Shown piece after piece: positions 38,613 to 51,800 of a stretch of DNA of 64,000 nucleotides. The DNA comes from Cardinalis cardinalis (taxonomy: Eukaryota; Chordata; Aves; Passeriformes; Cardinalidae), in contig JACDOX010000085.1 of NCBI GenBank assembly GCA_014549065.1, positions 2,323,697 through 2,387,696 of the forward strand, given 5' to 3'. The position numbers were made by a program, and so were the translations under genes. Position 1 is the stretch's first letter; each line of letters begins with the position of its first letter. The notes beneath the pieces are model-generated. The model had not been told where the DNA came from. It worked only from the letters and a program-made list of their open reading frames with translations, and ran no database searches.

Positions 38613-40813
38613 GAGATGGAGAAGTCAAACACTGTCTTGGGGGAAGCATTCTGTGTAATTGGAATGGCCTTCTGCTGGCAGAAATGGCTTTATTGCAGGA
38701 ATGTGTAATGGCCTGGCCCACGAAAACAAGGGAGGCTTTCAATTCCCTTTGAACAAGGGAATAATGTGGATGTCACAAGATCCCTGGTGGATTCCTGTGG
38801 AATTCACTTCCACCAGATTTTTATTGCACAATATGCTCTAGGTATTCAGCTGTACTCCTGTTTCTTTTAGTTCTTTATCTACAGTCACAGAGCAGAATAG
38901 TCAAAATCTTGCCATGCTGTGCAGGANTTGTGTGCTTTTTGGTAATCAGAGAAGAGACATTGTGAATTTTGGAGCTTTTTGCTAACCAGTACATGAGTGG
39001 CATTGCTGTTATGGCTGTTAGGGCTATTTTTCTGTCACATTTAGTCCTAAGATTTTGATAACCCAGGTAATTATCAGAAGTATATAAAAAAATTCCAAAA
39101 GCACAGGGAAAAATCCAATTTTGTGGCCGACTTCTATTTTTAATGTTCTTGAATCAGCAAAAGTTATTTTCAAAATCACTGCTGGAAAGTCAGTTACCTC
39201 TGCTGGCCTAAGCCAGGCTTTGATTGTTGCTTTGGTTTCTCCATGCCCTCAGATCATGAGTTACCTCTCAGCTTGCTGTCAGTTTGCATGTCTGAGCTGA
39301 CCTTTTTCTACTTTTCAGAAAAAAAGTGCTTCATGTGCCACTGTTCATCCAGCTATAAGATCTCCATAGAGTAAAATGCCTTTAAAAAAAATAGCATAGA
39401 TCAGTTGATCAAAGTGGGTATTGATCAAGGGGCAGCATTGCCCACAGCAGCATTTGTTTATACAACACTCCAGAGTCCTAGCCCTGTACCTGGCCATGCA
39501 CAGGAGGATATGCCATGTCCAGGCACAGGGGATTTATAAACTAGAGAATAGGTCTTGCTTTGAGACTGTAGAATAGACATGGGGATCCATGAGAATCAGG
39601 GGATATTTGGTTCCTTTCATTGGGAATATCCTTTAATGGGTTGTTTACTGCACCATCACAAGGCAGTGGTTACTGCAGGGTGATTTCAGTGTGGTAGAGA
39701 GCAGGATAGCATTGCTATTACAGAGATTAGGAGNTTAAATTCCCTGTACAGACAGTGAAAAAGAGGAGCTGCCCCAGAGACTGTATCCAAAAAAGCACAT
39801 CTCCCTGTAACAAGATTCTTAGGCTTTTCATTTAGATGTTGCATCTTACCAGGATGAATGGTCTGAGCACCCTCATTCCCTACCCCAGTGCATCTGTGGC
39901 TGTTTGTTTTGGTTTTTTTACCATGTCTCTTTTGGTGTTTTTCTCCCTTTCTTATCATGGTAATACTCCAGATTGTTAAGCTGGGTGGGCAGACACTGAA
40001 GACAATTAATGGAGCAGGCAGGAGACACTGTGTTCAGTGGGAAGAAGGGAAGAGAGACAGTAAAGGCAGCACAAGTTGAAGGGAGGAGAACAGTAGAGAG
40101 TTAAAAATGGAGCAAAAGCAGACAGCAGTAACAGGATGAGCATCAGTGAGTACCCCTGGGCACTGCTGAGGTNGCACTGAGGTGCCACTGGTGGAACCCA
40201 CTGTGATGTCCTTGCTATTCCTTCCCTCAGGGCAGGGCAGCACTGTGCTCTGTGAGAAAGCTGAGGGAGGCCAGCTCCTTGCAGACACTGCCCTGCACTT
40301 TTGGGCTTGAGGAGATCTCTTAGTAATGGGACCAATGCTATAAATCCTGTGTAGGTAAACGTATCCCAAATACAAATATGCAAGTGATATCCTGGCCAGA
40401 GCTGGAAGCTGTGTTGTCATGAGTGGGGGCAGACANTGCAACTGTGCAATTTTGCACACACCCATTGATTCCATGCCTGCTTGGTAATCTGTCTCCCAGG
40501 GATGCAGGGTGACTTTCCAGAAGTTTTAAACAACTGCCATCCTTAAAAACAGGTTTCTCAATAAATATTTACTGCTTCTTTTCTAAATACAGGATTTATC
40601 TCTTATGCCCTGCAGTCAGGATAATAGTGTGCTCTTAGAACCAAGAACAGGGTCACATTTTACACTTGAAGCCTTTCAGCATATATGTACATAGCACTTT
40701 GGTATAAATGCTTCCATTGTAATGTCAGAGTAAAATTCTCAGGAAAACTGGGAGCTACAAATATGTCTAGAAAAATGATGAAAATGTCCAAATGTGATTA
40801 ATTTAGGAAAAAC

Positions 40814-40841
40814 TAATGTGGTATGGATATATACCACATTA
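40814..40841. repeat. Perfect 11-bp inverted repeat, 6-nt spacer
   Basis: TAATGTGGTAT (40814-40824) and ATACCACATTA (40831-40841) are exact reverse complements around ggatat. Confidence 0.97.
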
Positions 40842-41036
40842 AAATATTAGGTGCATAAAGATTGTGTCTAAAATTTTTAGGTTTGCTGAGCTAGAGTTTC
40901 ATTTAGTTTTTTATTTTAAGTGGTGACACTTGTTTNAAAAGAATAATTGAGAGACATGTTAGCCTAGCCAGATGGATACATGTGGAAAATGTTGATTTTT
41001 CTTTGCCTCAAGGTTATTTCCTCCTGCCTATGCTGA

Positions 41037-41061
41037 CAGCTGAAGTTAACCACTTCAGCTG
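41037..41061. repeat. Perfect 10-bp inverted repeat, 5-nt spacer
   Basis: CAGCTGAAGT (41037-41046) and ACTTCAGCTG (41052-41061) are exact reverse complements around taacc. Each arm carries a CAGCTG E-box. Confidence 0.97.
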
Positions 41062-41373
41062 CCAGATTTCCTTGGCAGAAAGTCTGGGCATCCTGTGTTC
41101 CATACAAGGTTGCTGTAGAGCAGATTTGGGAGCTTTGCTGTGGAGAAGTGGTAGTGCAGCAGCATATGGAATGGGAGATGAGTTGCTAATGCAGGAAGCA
41201 CCAGTGATTGGGTCACCAAACCTATGGAGGAGACCCAGGCCTTGAAGTCATTTCCCAAATGTTTGAATACAGNACTGTCAAGACAGACATGGGGGAACCC
41301 CAAAACCCCATGAAAGCACCCAGTGCCTACTGGAAGGCCTTGTATGTGTATAATTTGGCAGTTCCCTTGAATT

Positions 41374-41709
41374 TTATAGGGCTGTTAAAGATCCATTGTC
41401 TGAGTTTCNGTGTGTTGTGGTCCCATATCTCTCCTCCCACTGTAGAACATAAATACTGCTGTTCTTCACCCACAGAGTGCCTCCATCCCTCATGAAAGGT
41501 GGCTTCATGAACTCTGTTGGTCCTTGGAAGGAGTTGAGCTTGATTACAGGAGAGTTTGTGAAGTTCTGCACATCAGCTTTTGGGATGTAAGACNCCCCAT
41601 TGGTGGGATTGCTGGTAGGGGGAGATGTGGGTAGAGGCACTTCTTGTATTAAAAAGGNGCTCTGGTGTTTGTCAGCAGCAGTCAGACGTTGGGGTCTGAG
41701 CCTGTGTGT
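41374..41709 (-). other. Unattributed open frame with protein-like composition
   Basis: On the minus strand 111 codons are open between in-frame stops. There is no ATG near the start; the first usual alternative start is a GTG at 41640. The predicted peptide is unlike the shadow frames of this window: it has a Pro/Thr/Ser-rich stretch (PLPTSPPTSNPTNG), then KADVQNFTNSPVIKLNSFQG and MKPPFMRDGGTLWV. It holds three N-glycosylation sequons (NFT, NSS, NGS), as in secreted or envelope-type proteins. I do not recognise the family. It could be a decayed retroelement or retroviral envelope fragment, an exon of an antisense transcript, or chance. No clear splice sites or LTRs were found. Confidence 0.25.
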
Positions 41710-44700
41710 TCAGCATGTGAGTGTTGTTCCCATCAGCTTGGTTTGAACAAAGGTTTCCTGTCTGTTTTCAGCAAAACTGTGAAGTATAAATATTTATGCA
41801 TTGGAGCAGCACATTCATCCATTATCCCAACATATAAACGTGTTCCCAGTGCTGTGGTTTCCATTGAGATGTCATCCAGCTTTTAATCCCCTTGGATCTT
41901 GTCTCAGCTGATCAAAACCATGACGCTGCTAAGTGCAGCTATCAGTCATGGACAGGACTCCATCCAGCTGGATTGTCAGANATGTTAAGTGATACATTCA
42001 CTTCAGTGCTTATCAACGAGAACAGGATCATACCAGCTGCTACCTTTTAAAGTGTTTTATTGTTTCCAAAGGCAACAGGCGAAGGAAGTTGATAATAAGG
42101 ATCTTCAGTGATAAAAGGAAGGATTGTTAAAATCAGGAGCATGATGTCCCCTATCTGACGTGCAGGTGTTATTTCCCTGAGGGCTGCAGTGCCTCTAAGG
42201 GCATGGCTGCTGGAGCAGAACAGGACATGGCACCTTCACCTGTCACCTGACTTGCAGAGCAGGTGAGCTGGCATTTCCCTGCAAGCTGGCCCTAAAAGCA
42301 CAACACAAATGCCATGGCTCAGGAGATTGGTGTCGAAGGCTTTAGGTGCAGCCTTTCCCAGTCACNGCTGAGAGCAGGGCAAGGGGCAGCTTGCAGGTCT
42401 CCCTTGGCTCAGAAGGGAGTTTTGGCCTTTGTAGAGGTGTGTTTTGGGGAAAATGCATTCAGCAAATGTGAGATGGGAAGTGTAGGCTCAGCACAATGTT
42501 AGATGAGGAAATAGCAGATCCAGTCCTGTGCAGGTTGAGAAGATACCCACAGACATCCTTTGGGGAGTTCCTTTTGTCTCAGGAGACGTGGTACAGGGAT
42601 CAGCAACCTGCAGAGAGTGTGGCAGATGTTCCTTGCTGGGGCCATCTCTGGCCTAGTCCTGCACAGACACTGATTCTCTGGTGGGCCAGACTCCCTTCTG
42701 CTCACCAAAGCTGGGGCTGCACGTGGACCAGCTGCCTCCCTTCCTTGTCCATCATCATGCATGGTCCTCCTCTTGTGCAGAGGTACTGGGAAGAAGCAGA
42801 AGTTTAAATGAGGATTCTTGTCTCTAAAATACCCATCCCTCTGTATCTAGATAAAATCCCCTTGAACCAAGCCCAGGTGAGCTGATCTGTGCCACGTCCC
42901 CCCCACAGAATCCATTATTACTGTGGGCAGGAGCACAGCCTGGAATGGCCACTGTGACCCTGCCCAACAGCAATGGGCAGCACTGCAACTGCAGTGACAC
43001 AACTCCACATTTCAACATGATACTGAACTTGTGATTTCTACTTCCTNTCCTCCTGAGGTGGAGAAAAGCCTAGCTGTGACCCAGTGGCTGGATTCAGTCC
43101 CTGAGTTCTCTGTTTTTCACTTCCATGTGGATTGTGGCAGTTTGCAGCTCTGCACCCCTTGCCTTGCAGGGTTGCTGGATGGGCACAGAGCTCAATTCCT
43201 GCTTGGTCACTGCCACCAGGTCAGGAGTCATCACAGGCACAGTCCCAGGTGGTACCTGCACCAGCCCTCCTCTGGGCCAGCTTCTCTCAGCTGCCATATC
43301 CCCAGGGAGGACTCTGGCCTAATCCTTATCATTAATTACCCAGCTGGCTTTATTCTTGACCCAGATTATGGCCCTGGATAGACCAAAGTACATAGAGTTT
43401 TTTGAGAAGATGTAGTTCTAGCAAATGAGAAGTCTCTAGGAAAGCAGAGAGCCTCAATTGATCCTGATTTGTTTCCCGTGGGTGTTTTTGTTGTTTTTTC
43501 TTAGTTTTCAAATCGAACAGGTTTTCCACTACCTTCATCCTTGTGGGCTAAGCCCAGCTTACAATAAAGTAGGAAAATAATCAAGCTTCCCTTGTTCCAA
43601 ATAATTTATCAGCACTGAAAGAGTTTTTTGCAGATCAGATGCCTTCTCCCTGGTTACTTATTGATAATGCTGCTCTGGCACACTGAAGCAAGTGCTTTCA
43701 GCTTCTTAGAGGCTGCTGGGAAGAAAATTTTCCATTTTATTTTAGAAACACAACCTTTTGCTTTTCAAACTGAGAGAAAAGGGCTCTGGAGNTCTGCTTA
43801 CTGAGCAACACACAGGTAATAGCAATGTGAATGTCCATAATGTTGTTATCTGATGACTTCAAAGCACTCAGCAGAAAGAAGTGTGGTTCACAGGAAGGGA
43901 GAGGAGGAGCCACAAGATGCCAAATACTTGTGGGGTGGAGCAGAGCTGTTCTTCAAGGCATGGAAATGAGAGCATCCTCTACAGAATTTTAAAAGAATGG
44001 GAGCTGTGATGGAGCAAATAGAGGATTTCATCTGCTCAATATGCATGTATGCACACAGTGACATATAAATGTGTGGTTTGTTTAGCTTTTAACATTTTGG
44101 CATTGCATTTTTGGACTCACTGGGTTTGATCTACAGATCATTGAACCCCAGATTTGTCTTTTTCTGCTGGTTTCAGGATTCCAAATGACATTGGCTGCTG
44201 CTGCTTTCCTGTTAATCTGTTAGTGTGACAGAATCACTGTGGTGAGCTNTGCACGGTTTAAGGAGCATGTAAGAGCCACTGCACATGCAGCCCAGACAGC
44301 ATTTTAATTTGCTACACCACAGATGACTCTGGTTGCAGTAAATTTACTGTGAGTAGACTAATTGCAAAATAACCCTAATTGAGTAGTTATCAGCAAACAA
44401 CATCCTGTGGAACAAAACTGCTTACAATTAATAGCATTTAAGCCATGCACTGGTATTCTGCAGAATGCTAAGATGTAATTACACCNTGTACAGAGATTGT
44501 GTTCTGTTCTGGAAACCATGTTTCCAGCACTGCTTTCATTACAAAGGGCCGTTTCAAGATTCAGTACTTGCATTTTAGGCTAAANGAATTTATGAAATAA
44601 GTGATGTGTCTCTCCCCTTAACATGTGTGAAGCAGAACCAACTCTAGTAAAACCAGTGAGGCTNTGGCACTGTCAGGAGAAAAATGAGTGGTGCTAGTGT

Positions 44701-46972
44701 CTGGTCACGTTCCCCCACGTTAGGCCTGTCTGATCACCTGTGGGTCTGGAGGCTGCAGAANTGGTCCCCAAGAGCAGAGCTGCAGAAATCACCTGGCACA
44801 TGGCATCTCAAGGAAACGCTGGGAGCAGGGCATGACACAAGGAATGGGGGGCAGAAGGGATGGAAAATTTATGGTCAGCAGCCCTAGTTCTCACCAAGCC
44901 TGTGTTTTGGAAAATGTTATCATTTTATGGAGCATTAAAAGGGGGAGCGTGGGCAAGCGTGGGAGAGGAAAATGGCTGAGTGAGTCCTTGCTGCAAACCT
45001 CCTGGGAAGAGAGTGTCAGGGTAGCAGAAGCTCAGTGAGTATTTTGATGAAGATTACTGTGTANGTACAGAGATGAAAGAAAAGTACTTAAGTGATCATT
45101 AATGCTTCCCAGTGATCCTGAAATGTGTGGACACTGTTGGTGGGGAAAGTCAAATACAACTATNGCTGAAGAAAATTGTTGGTATGAAGGTATGAGCTGG
45201 GGGGGAGAACAATCAGAAGGACCAAGAAACCCAGCCCAGAACAAAAGCACCAAACCCAACCTCCCCCTGTACAAGGAAAATTTGAGCCCTACTCTTTTTC
45301 ATACATAATGTCTTTCATATAAAATTGTTGTTGGACCTCTGGAGTGGACCCATTATGCTGATTTTAGTAGACAGACTCTGAANAGGAAACATGGCATCTA
45401 ATTATCTTGATTTTATTCAATGCTAAGCAAGCAGCTGTGTACATTAGTACTGGACTGAGCTTGAATTAAGCTTCAGTGTTACTCTTTCCTAATTCAACAT
45501 TCCAGCCATAACAAAACTGTGTCAGGGTGTCAGTGTAACATACTAATTGTAAGCAGGCAGCTTTTAGATTTGCTTTTTGTTTTAAGCCTAAAATGTCACC
45601 AAGGACAAAGGAACACAGATTCAGCTCTGTCTTTCTAACCATTGCACTTCTCCAAGTACCATTACTTAGCAAATACTCGGTTTTCATGGGAATCTGCAGC
45701 TGATGAACGATTATTTTGAGAATGGGGAAGTGTTCTGTTCCAGAAATGCCATGCTAGCTGCAGCTCGAGGCTGCCACAGTTCAGTTTGAAGCCAATGGCA
45801 CTGAGTGTATTGCTTTTAAAATAATTGGGGGGAAACTATTGACATTTAATTTCTTCCTCTTGAGTCAAGGCAAAGAATTTTTCTGTTTTGTGGCTTCTTG
45901 AAACAATGCCTTGAATATATACAGAGTTTGGTACTGTATTAAAAATATAATTAAACAGAATGCAGCCTGTTTCAGGAAGGTTTTAAAAGGCTACATTTCT
46001 TTGATGTATTTCGGGAGTCACTGAGTTTTATGAGATCACTGGTTTGTAATGGCTTCCCCTGGAAATGAGGAAGAGTTGTTTAAGAGATCTAACTCTGAAT
46101 TAAAATGCCAGCAATCTAGGCAGGAAGCCAATCTTACAGGACATTATTGCCATTTTAAGATTCCAAACCATAATTTGTTTCTGTTGCAAATATTTCTTAT
46201 GCAGAAGGTAGTTTTAAAACATCCATCTTTTTTCTCCGTGGGTAATCACGACTTCCATAGAAAAGCTGAATGACAAGAATCCGTAGCTGAGCAACCTTGA
46301 AAAAGATTTTGAAATTGCTCATTGTATATTTAGTCTTCCAAGTAAACGCTTGTCTTTGATAGTTTGAGAGCGTGTTAGAAGTGAATAGCCCTGATTCACT
46401 GCTCACACTATTTTAATATTCAACTACCTCACTGATTTATCATTTAGTTGTGTCAAATAAGTTACTCCTGATTGGCACCTTTGTAAGGAAGAACAGAGCA
46501 CTCCCATCTCCCAGTCCCTGCTGCTGTCACCATCAGGCTCAGCTGAATGCACAGTAAAGTCTGAAGCATTTTNCAGTTTTACTATAAAATAAGATATTGG
46601 TTTAAAGTCCTGGCCCTGCTGAAAGGCCCATGGCAAACGTCCATCATTTTTCCTCTCTAGCTTTCTCACCAGCCCCCAGGGAGGCCAAAGAATTTTTCAG
46701 TCCTTTCTTTTAGGGCTTGCTGCAAGCTGAATGGTCTCTATCAACTCTTGTGTTCAGTGCTCAGCCAGTTGTCCTCATCCACAGATGTTATTGTAAAAAT
46801 GATGGAAGATTTAAGCCAAAAAGCAAAATTACGCTGCAGGAAAATCATTGTCTAGTAACTCGAACTCTGTGGTCTCTGGAAAATAATTTGCATAGCAGTT
46901 TTATGTGCTTTCAAATTGTGGAATTTGTAGGATTTCTTCTGAAGGCCTGAATTGCTTTTTGCCTTTTAAAAC

Positions 46973-47165
46973 AGAGCCCTGTGCCTGAGAGCACTGTCCA
47001 AACACTCCCTGAGCTCTGTCAGCCTTGGAGCCCTGACCACCTCCTGGGCAGCCTGGTCCAGGGCCCAGCCACCCTCTGNNTGAAGAACCTTTTCCTAATA
47101 TCCAACCTAAACCTCCCCCAACAGTCTGCAACAGTTGTAGGTCCTGTCAGAGAGCACCTCAAAAA
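46973..47165 (-). mobile_element. CR1 LINE fragment, antisense
   Basis: On the minus strand the segment reads like a CR1 3' region: a block ending in ttggatattaggaaaaggtt, then a ggctgggccctgg block, caggctgcccaggaggtggt, and a closing part with ctgacagagctcagg and gctctcaggcac. The closing part differs from the other copies in the window, so it comes from a different CR1 subfamily. Two adjacent Ns lie inside it. About 190 bp remain. Confidence 0.85.
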
Positions 47166-48780
47166 GAGCTGTCAGTCAAAAGGATCTTGTTCTGCAAATC
47201 TCNTTGGAAGCCTCACCACTCAGCTGAAGTTCAGGGCAGCCCTCGGTGTAACTAGAATGTAATTGTTTGTATAATTCTCTTTGTTGCAAGGTGATTCTGT
47301 CTCTTTTGTGGAGACTTTCTTGCCCATACTAATGGAAGTGTTTTGTTGAGGTCTTGATTAATTTCTGTAACTCATTACAAGTTGTAAGAGAAACACTTTG
47401 CTGGTGAGAATGCACCTTTGTCGGTGCCTGGCTGTAAACAGCAGCTTAAGCAGCCTGGNTGCTTACTCACCTGTGGTTTTAATGGCAAATGGAGGGCTCC
47501 AGGCAGCTGGTGGATATTGCTGTGCAGTGGGGCATTGCAATCCCTGCTACTCCCAGGCTGAAGCTCTGTGTGTGTTACTGTGCTGCACAATCGTGTGGAG
47601 CTCGACAGGAGTATGACTAAACAGAACCATACATTGTCATGTTCTGCATCTATTTCTGGGCTGTGATTCATTCTGGGCAATTTAGTGNATAGTAGAGAGG
47701 AAAAGGGAAGTTCAAAAGAGAAATTTACTGCAATATATGTTTTAGCCATTTGTACTTTCTCTTTTGCATGGGACTGAGGTGTAGCTGCTCTGGAAGAATT
47801 TCCCTGTGGCACTCTGAGCAGGTTTGAGGATCTGTCCCCAAATCATTCTCTCTATCTGAGACAGTCACGTTCTTTGGTCATCTATTCAAAAGCATGTGAG
47901 GAATATACCCCCTTACAGAAGGGAAAGCTGGACAGGAGAACCCAGCCTGGCTCATTTGGCCACCTTGTCAGAGAAACAAATGCCTAAGGAGAGCTGTGTT
48001 TGAGATGAATTGTGAGGAGAGCTACCAAGAGACGTTGTGGAAAAGATTTCTGTAAAACACACCCTGGACTTGCCAAGCCAGAGCAGAGAGAGGCTACACA
48101 GAGCTGAAGTGGTTTTGTAAACAAATCCATAATTTTCTGCCAGGAGGTGATCACAAAGCCAAGCTTCCTGTGAAGTGTTCAAAGCAAAGTGGGCTAGAGG
48201 TGTAACTGATGTAATGAAGAAGCTTTGCTGACCCCTCTTAAATGAAGTCTTACTTCAGTAAATTTATTCTATAACCTTTATCAGTGAACCATAAAATCTC
48301 TCTATGCACTTCTGTCACCAAAATTTTAAATTCACTTGAGAAATAAACAAGACAATTTTTTCTTATAGGAGCAAGCAAAGATAAAGAGCTAGGGATTCTT
48401 GTCTTACCAGTCTGTGGAAGTTTATAGCCCAAAGCAAAGCCCATCCATCCAGCACTTGGGAATAAGANCAGTTGTATGGCAGTTCTGATTCTGAAAATGT
48501 TCTACCTTGCAGATCCCTGAAAAGCAAATGAGAAAATCACTGCTGACAGGCTCATGAGGAATATTACAAGGGAGCTTCAGACATCTCTGGCATTCTTAAC
48601 CTGGTTATCAGAAAGGAAATCTTAGTGAGAAATCCTACTGGATTCAGCTCCATCATTTACAATTGAAAAGGCTGCAGTTAGCACACAAGTTCACTCATTT
48701 TCATTTCTCTCAATCATTTCTGGCCATTTGTAGACATAATTTGCCAAACATGCAAACATNTGTGTTGTTATGGCATTTAC

Positions 48781-48811
48781 TTTCCATTGCTGCAGCCTGC
48801 AGCAATGGAAA
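48781..48811. repeat. Perfect 14-bp inverted repeat, 3-nt spacer
   Basis: TTTCCATTGCTGCA (48781-48794) and TGCAGCAATGGAAA (48798-48811) are exact reverse complements around gcc. This is the strongest hairpin noticed in the window. Confidence 0.98.
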
Positions 48812-51800
48812 TTTTAGGAAATAAATCAGGGATGTTAGGGGGCCCCTAAGGTGCAAACTTGAAATCACTCAGAAAATTCTCCTGAAATCCATTCAAGCAG
48901 AAGGATCACTTCAAGAAGAAGAAAAAGGAAAGATGCAATGTGGTTGCACTAGAAGTTATTAAAGAGCTCTAAACTAAGGAGNGACAGCAGGAATATGCTC
49001 CATTACACCATATCATGGGCCAGTCAAATAAGCACTAATAACATTTAAGTCCTAGACTAATNCTGGGGAAACTTGGCTTTTGCTCTTTGATGTGGCACAG
49101 GCTCATTGGGACACCTCAGACAGCTCATGTCATGTTCAGCCCAGGTATTTAACTCCATTGCAGATACATGCAGAGGAAAAATGGGGGTGGTGATGTTACA
49201 GTTAGTTTGGTATTTATTTGGATTTTAAGTCCTGTTTATCAAGAGACTTTGAAACAATTTTGTTAAAAAATAACAGGTTTTTTACTAAGTTCCCTAAAGG
49301 ACTTTGCTGAACAAAAGTATCTTTAAGGAGGAAAAATTCTCTCTTTTCTCTCTTCCTCTCTTTTTCTGGTAGCTATCAGTATGTTTCATGTTCTTGTACC
49401 AGACCAAATCTGTTCCCTTTGTTTCAGGGTGCTGAGGAAGGGAACTGTGGTTTTACTTATCGTATATTTCAAAGCCTGCCTGGTGCTATATTAGTTTCCA
49501 CAATAAATTTCCCAAGGTAAAGTGACAAACCAGTAATTTTTCATTATGAATCAGCTATCCATGAAAGATTGGATTTAGGTCAGAATTTATTACCCTATGG
49601 AACTGAAGCCAATATTTAACATAATGTCAGCTATCTTGATATTAGAGAATTTTAATGGCTATGCAATTTTATTCAATGATGAAGTTATTTAAGTTGTGTA
49701 GTCTACGTCTGGGCAATTTGATATACAGAACCTTGAGATGAAAATTGGATAAACATGGAAAATGGTGATTGATTGGTGGAAGGTTGCAATAATGTCTGCC
49801 TTGATATACCTTTTATTGTTAAATTATTTATCTAATGCAATCTCCTACACTTTTAGTAGTCTTTAAGTTGGCATTAAATCGATGTTTAAGTCTTCACAGT
49901 CAGAAAGGCCTCATAACTCAAACTGATAAATATCTTCTAACACATCAGGAGGAATCATCATCCATCTTAATATTTGAAAGTAAAAAAGGTGTTANTCTTT
50001 CTATTTTCTGTGAATCCCTATCTTTACTCAGATAGTAACTAAATCTAGTGAAGAGTGAATAGGAATGTGAGTTCCCTTCTGCCTTAAAGGCACCAATATT
50101 TTTGAAAANTAATGCTGGAATTTTATTTAAATAGTAGGAGGCTTTTCATTTTTTGAGGTGGAGATAGAAATAGTTATCTTATGGAAAAATAGAATCTCCA
50201 AATGAGTTTTCACCTTAAAGCATTACAAATTTATTTCAACTATGCCTAAAACCATCCAGCTACAATACCACAGAGGTGCCCTCAGTACACCTTCAGTACT
50301 TGGTAAGTTTGTCCAGAATTCAAGTACAGTGTGAACACCTTGCATCATCCCTGAATAATACATTGCAGAGCTGCTGAAATATTTTTCATCATTTGCATAA
50401 ATCTAGTGTAAAAGTAATTGTGATTTGACAGTTTTCTTTTCATTATCTGAGTTGAGAACTGAAACCTGTAATTGTTAGCTGGCCTGAGCTGGTGTAGCTT
50501 CATTTGGATAAAGCAGTGATCCAGACCAACCCTGCAGCTTTTCTGAAATGCCATCATCTCCCTTTCGAGCAGCATCTGCCTGTGCTGAGGCAAAACTGAG
50601 GAAATCCTACATTTCTTCAGACTAATTGGATTAAGCTAGACTGGAAATTGTGTAATTCTACACAGGAGACATTTAGGAACNCCCAAAANNTCCAGCTTCA
50701 AAGGGCATTTTTGGTAGCAGTTCAGGCTCCCTACCTGGGCTTGTTTATTGCTTTGAACATTGCAGATTTACTTTTATGATTCATAATCATTCATAAAGAA
50801 ATTCAGCTGTTATTTAAAATGCTCTGTTGGGAACGCTCAGTAGTTATTAATTAATAATGCATCAGTAAAGCAACAGAAGGGCAGGTAGAGCTGCAGTTAC
50901 AAGTATTGGCTGGGTCTCTGCTGCCTTCAGAATTATGGTTATGTCTCATTTCCCCAGGGTTAGCTCATNCTTGTGGCTCTGGGTTCTCCTCTTCACACTC
51001 CAGGCACTTTCTGTAGAAAATACTGACTGGTGCATGAATTTATCCACAATTAAAAGTAAACCAAAATGCCTGTTAACATTAACAGGTATAAACTTACTCC
51101 TAACATTTATTTCAGTGCTAGAAACCTGTCAGGGACTTGTGAGAGCAAAAAAATCACTCAGTAACTTCTTTTAAATGAAGATAATTTAGGGCTAAGTATA
51201 GAAAAAGAAAAAAGCACACTAAAATCTACTTTGAAGTGCTTTTATATATTGCTAAAGAGTTTTATAGACAACAGTGCCACTTTATTGCAGTGCCAGTGAG
51301 GATCAATGCTGTGGATGTCAGTGCAAACCTGGTGTCAGTGGGGTTAGAGAGGGAACAACTGAATGTTGCTGTTTTTGAAGAAAAAAGAATGAACTGCTTG
51401 GAGATTTCCTGTACCCCCTGCTGGCCCAGAGCTGAGCTCTGTTTGGCAATATTTTTTGTATTTTTGCTTTCATGCTGATTACCACTTTTGCAATGTGCCC
51501 TATTTTTGTGTAATAATTGGTAATCTGGAAAATTTACTTGGTGTGCGAGATTTAATATTAGGTCCTGCTGTCATGCTGACAATGAATTAGCTTTTTGGAC
51601 TCTATCATATGTTCTCAGCAGGCACATATGTAATTAAAATGAGCCCACGTTGAGTTTCATATTAACACTCAAATCACCTTTGGCAAAAGGTCTCTGTGTT
51701 CTTTTGGGATTATACTCTGGGGCAATGTAATTACAGTGTCAAGTATAATTTTTACCTTTAAATACTTCTTCATTTACAATAAAATTAAACTTTTCCATAT

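Larger units (their letters stand above)
38604..46972 (+). other. XYLT1: XYLT1 downstream intron, first part (no confirmed gene)
   Basis: No sequence resembling the next XYLT1 exon (start of the GT14 catalytic domain) was found. The region holds two perfect short inverted repeats (40.81 and 41.04 kb) and one protein-like minus-strand open frame at 41374-41709, listed separately. The rest is ordinary AT-rich intron with GC-richer patches at about 42.2-43.4 kb. Confidence 0.6.

Noticed and set aside
38138..38742. Long minus-strand open frames (164 and 183 codons) opposite the XYLT1 exon
   Set aside because: They lie antisense to a well-supported coding exon and extend into its intron; leucine/serine-rich composition is that expected from reverse-reading Lys/Glu-rich codons.
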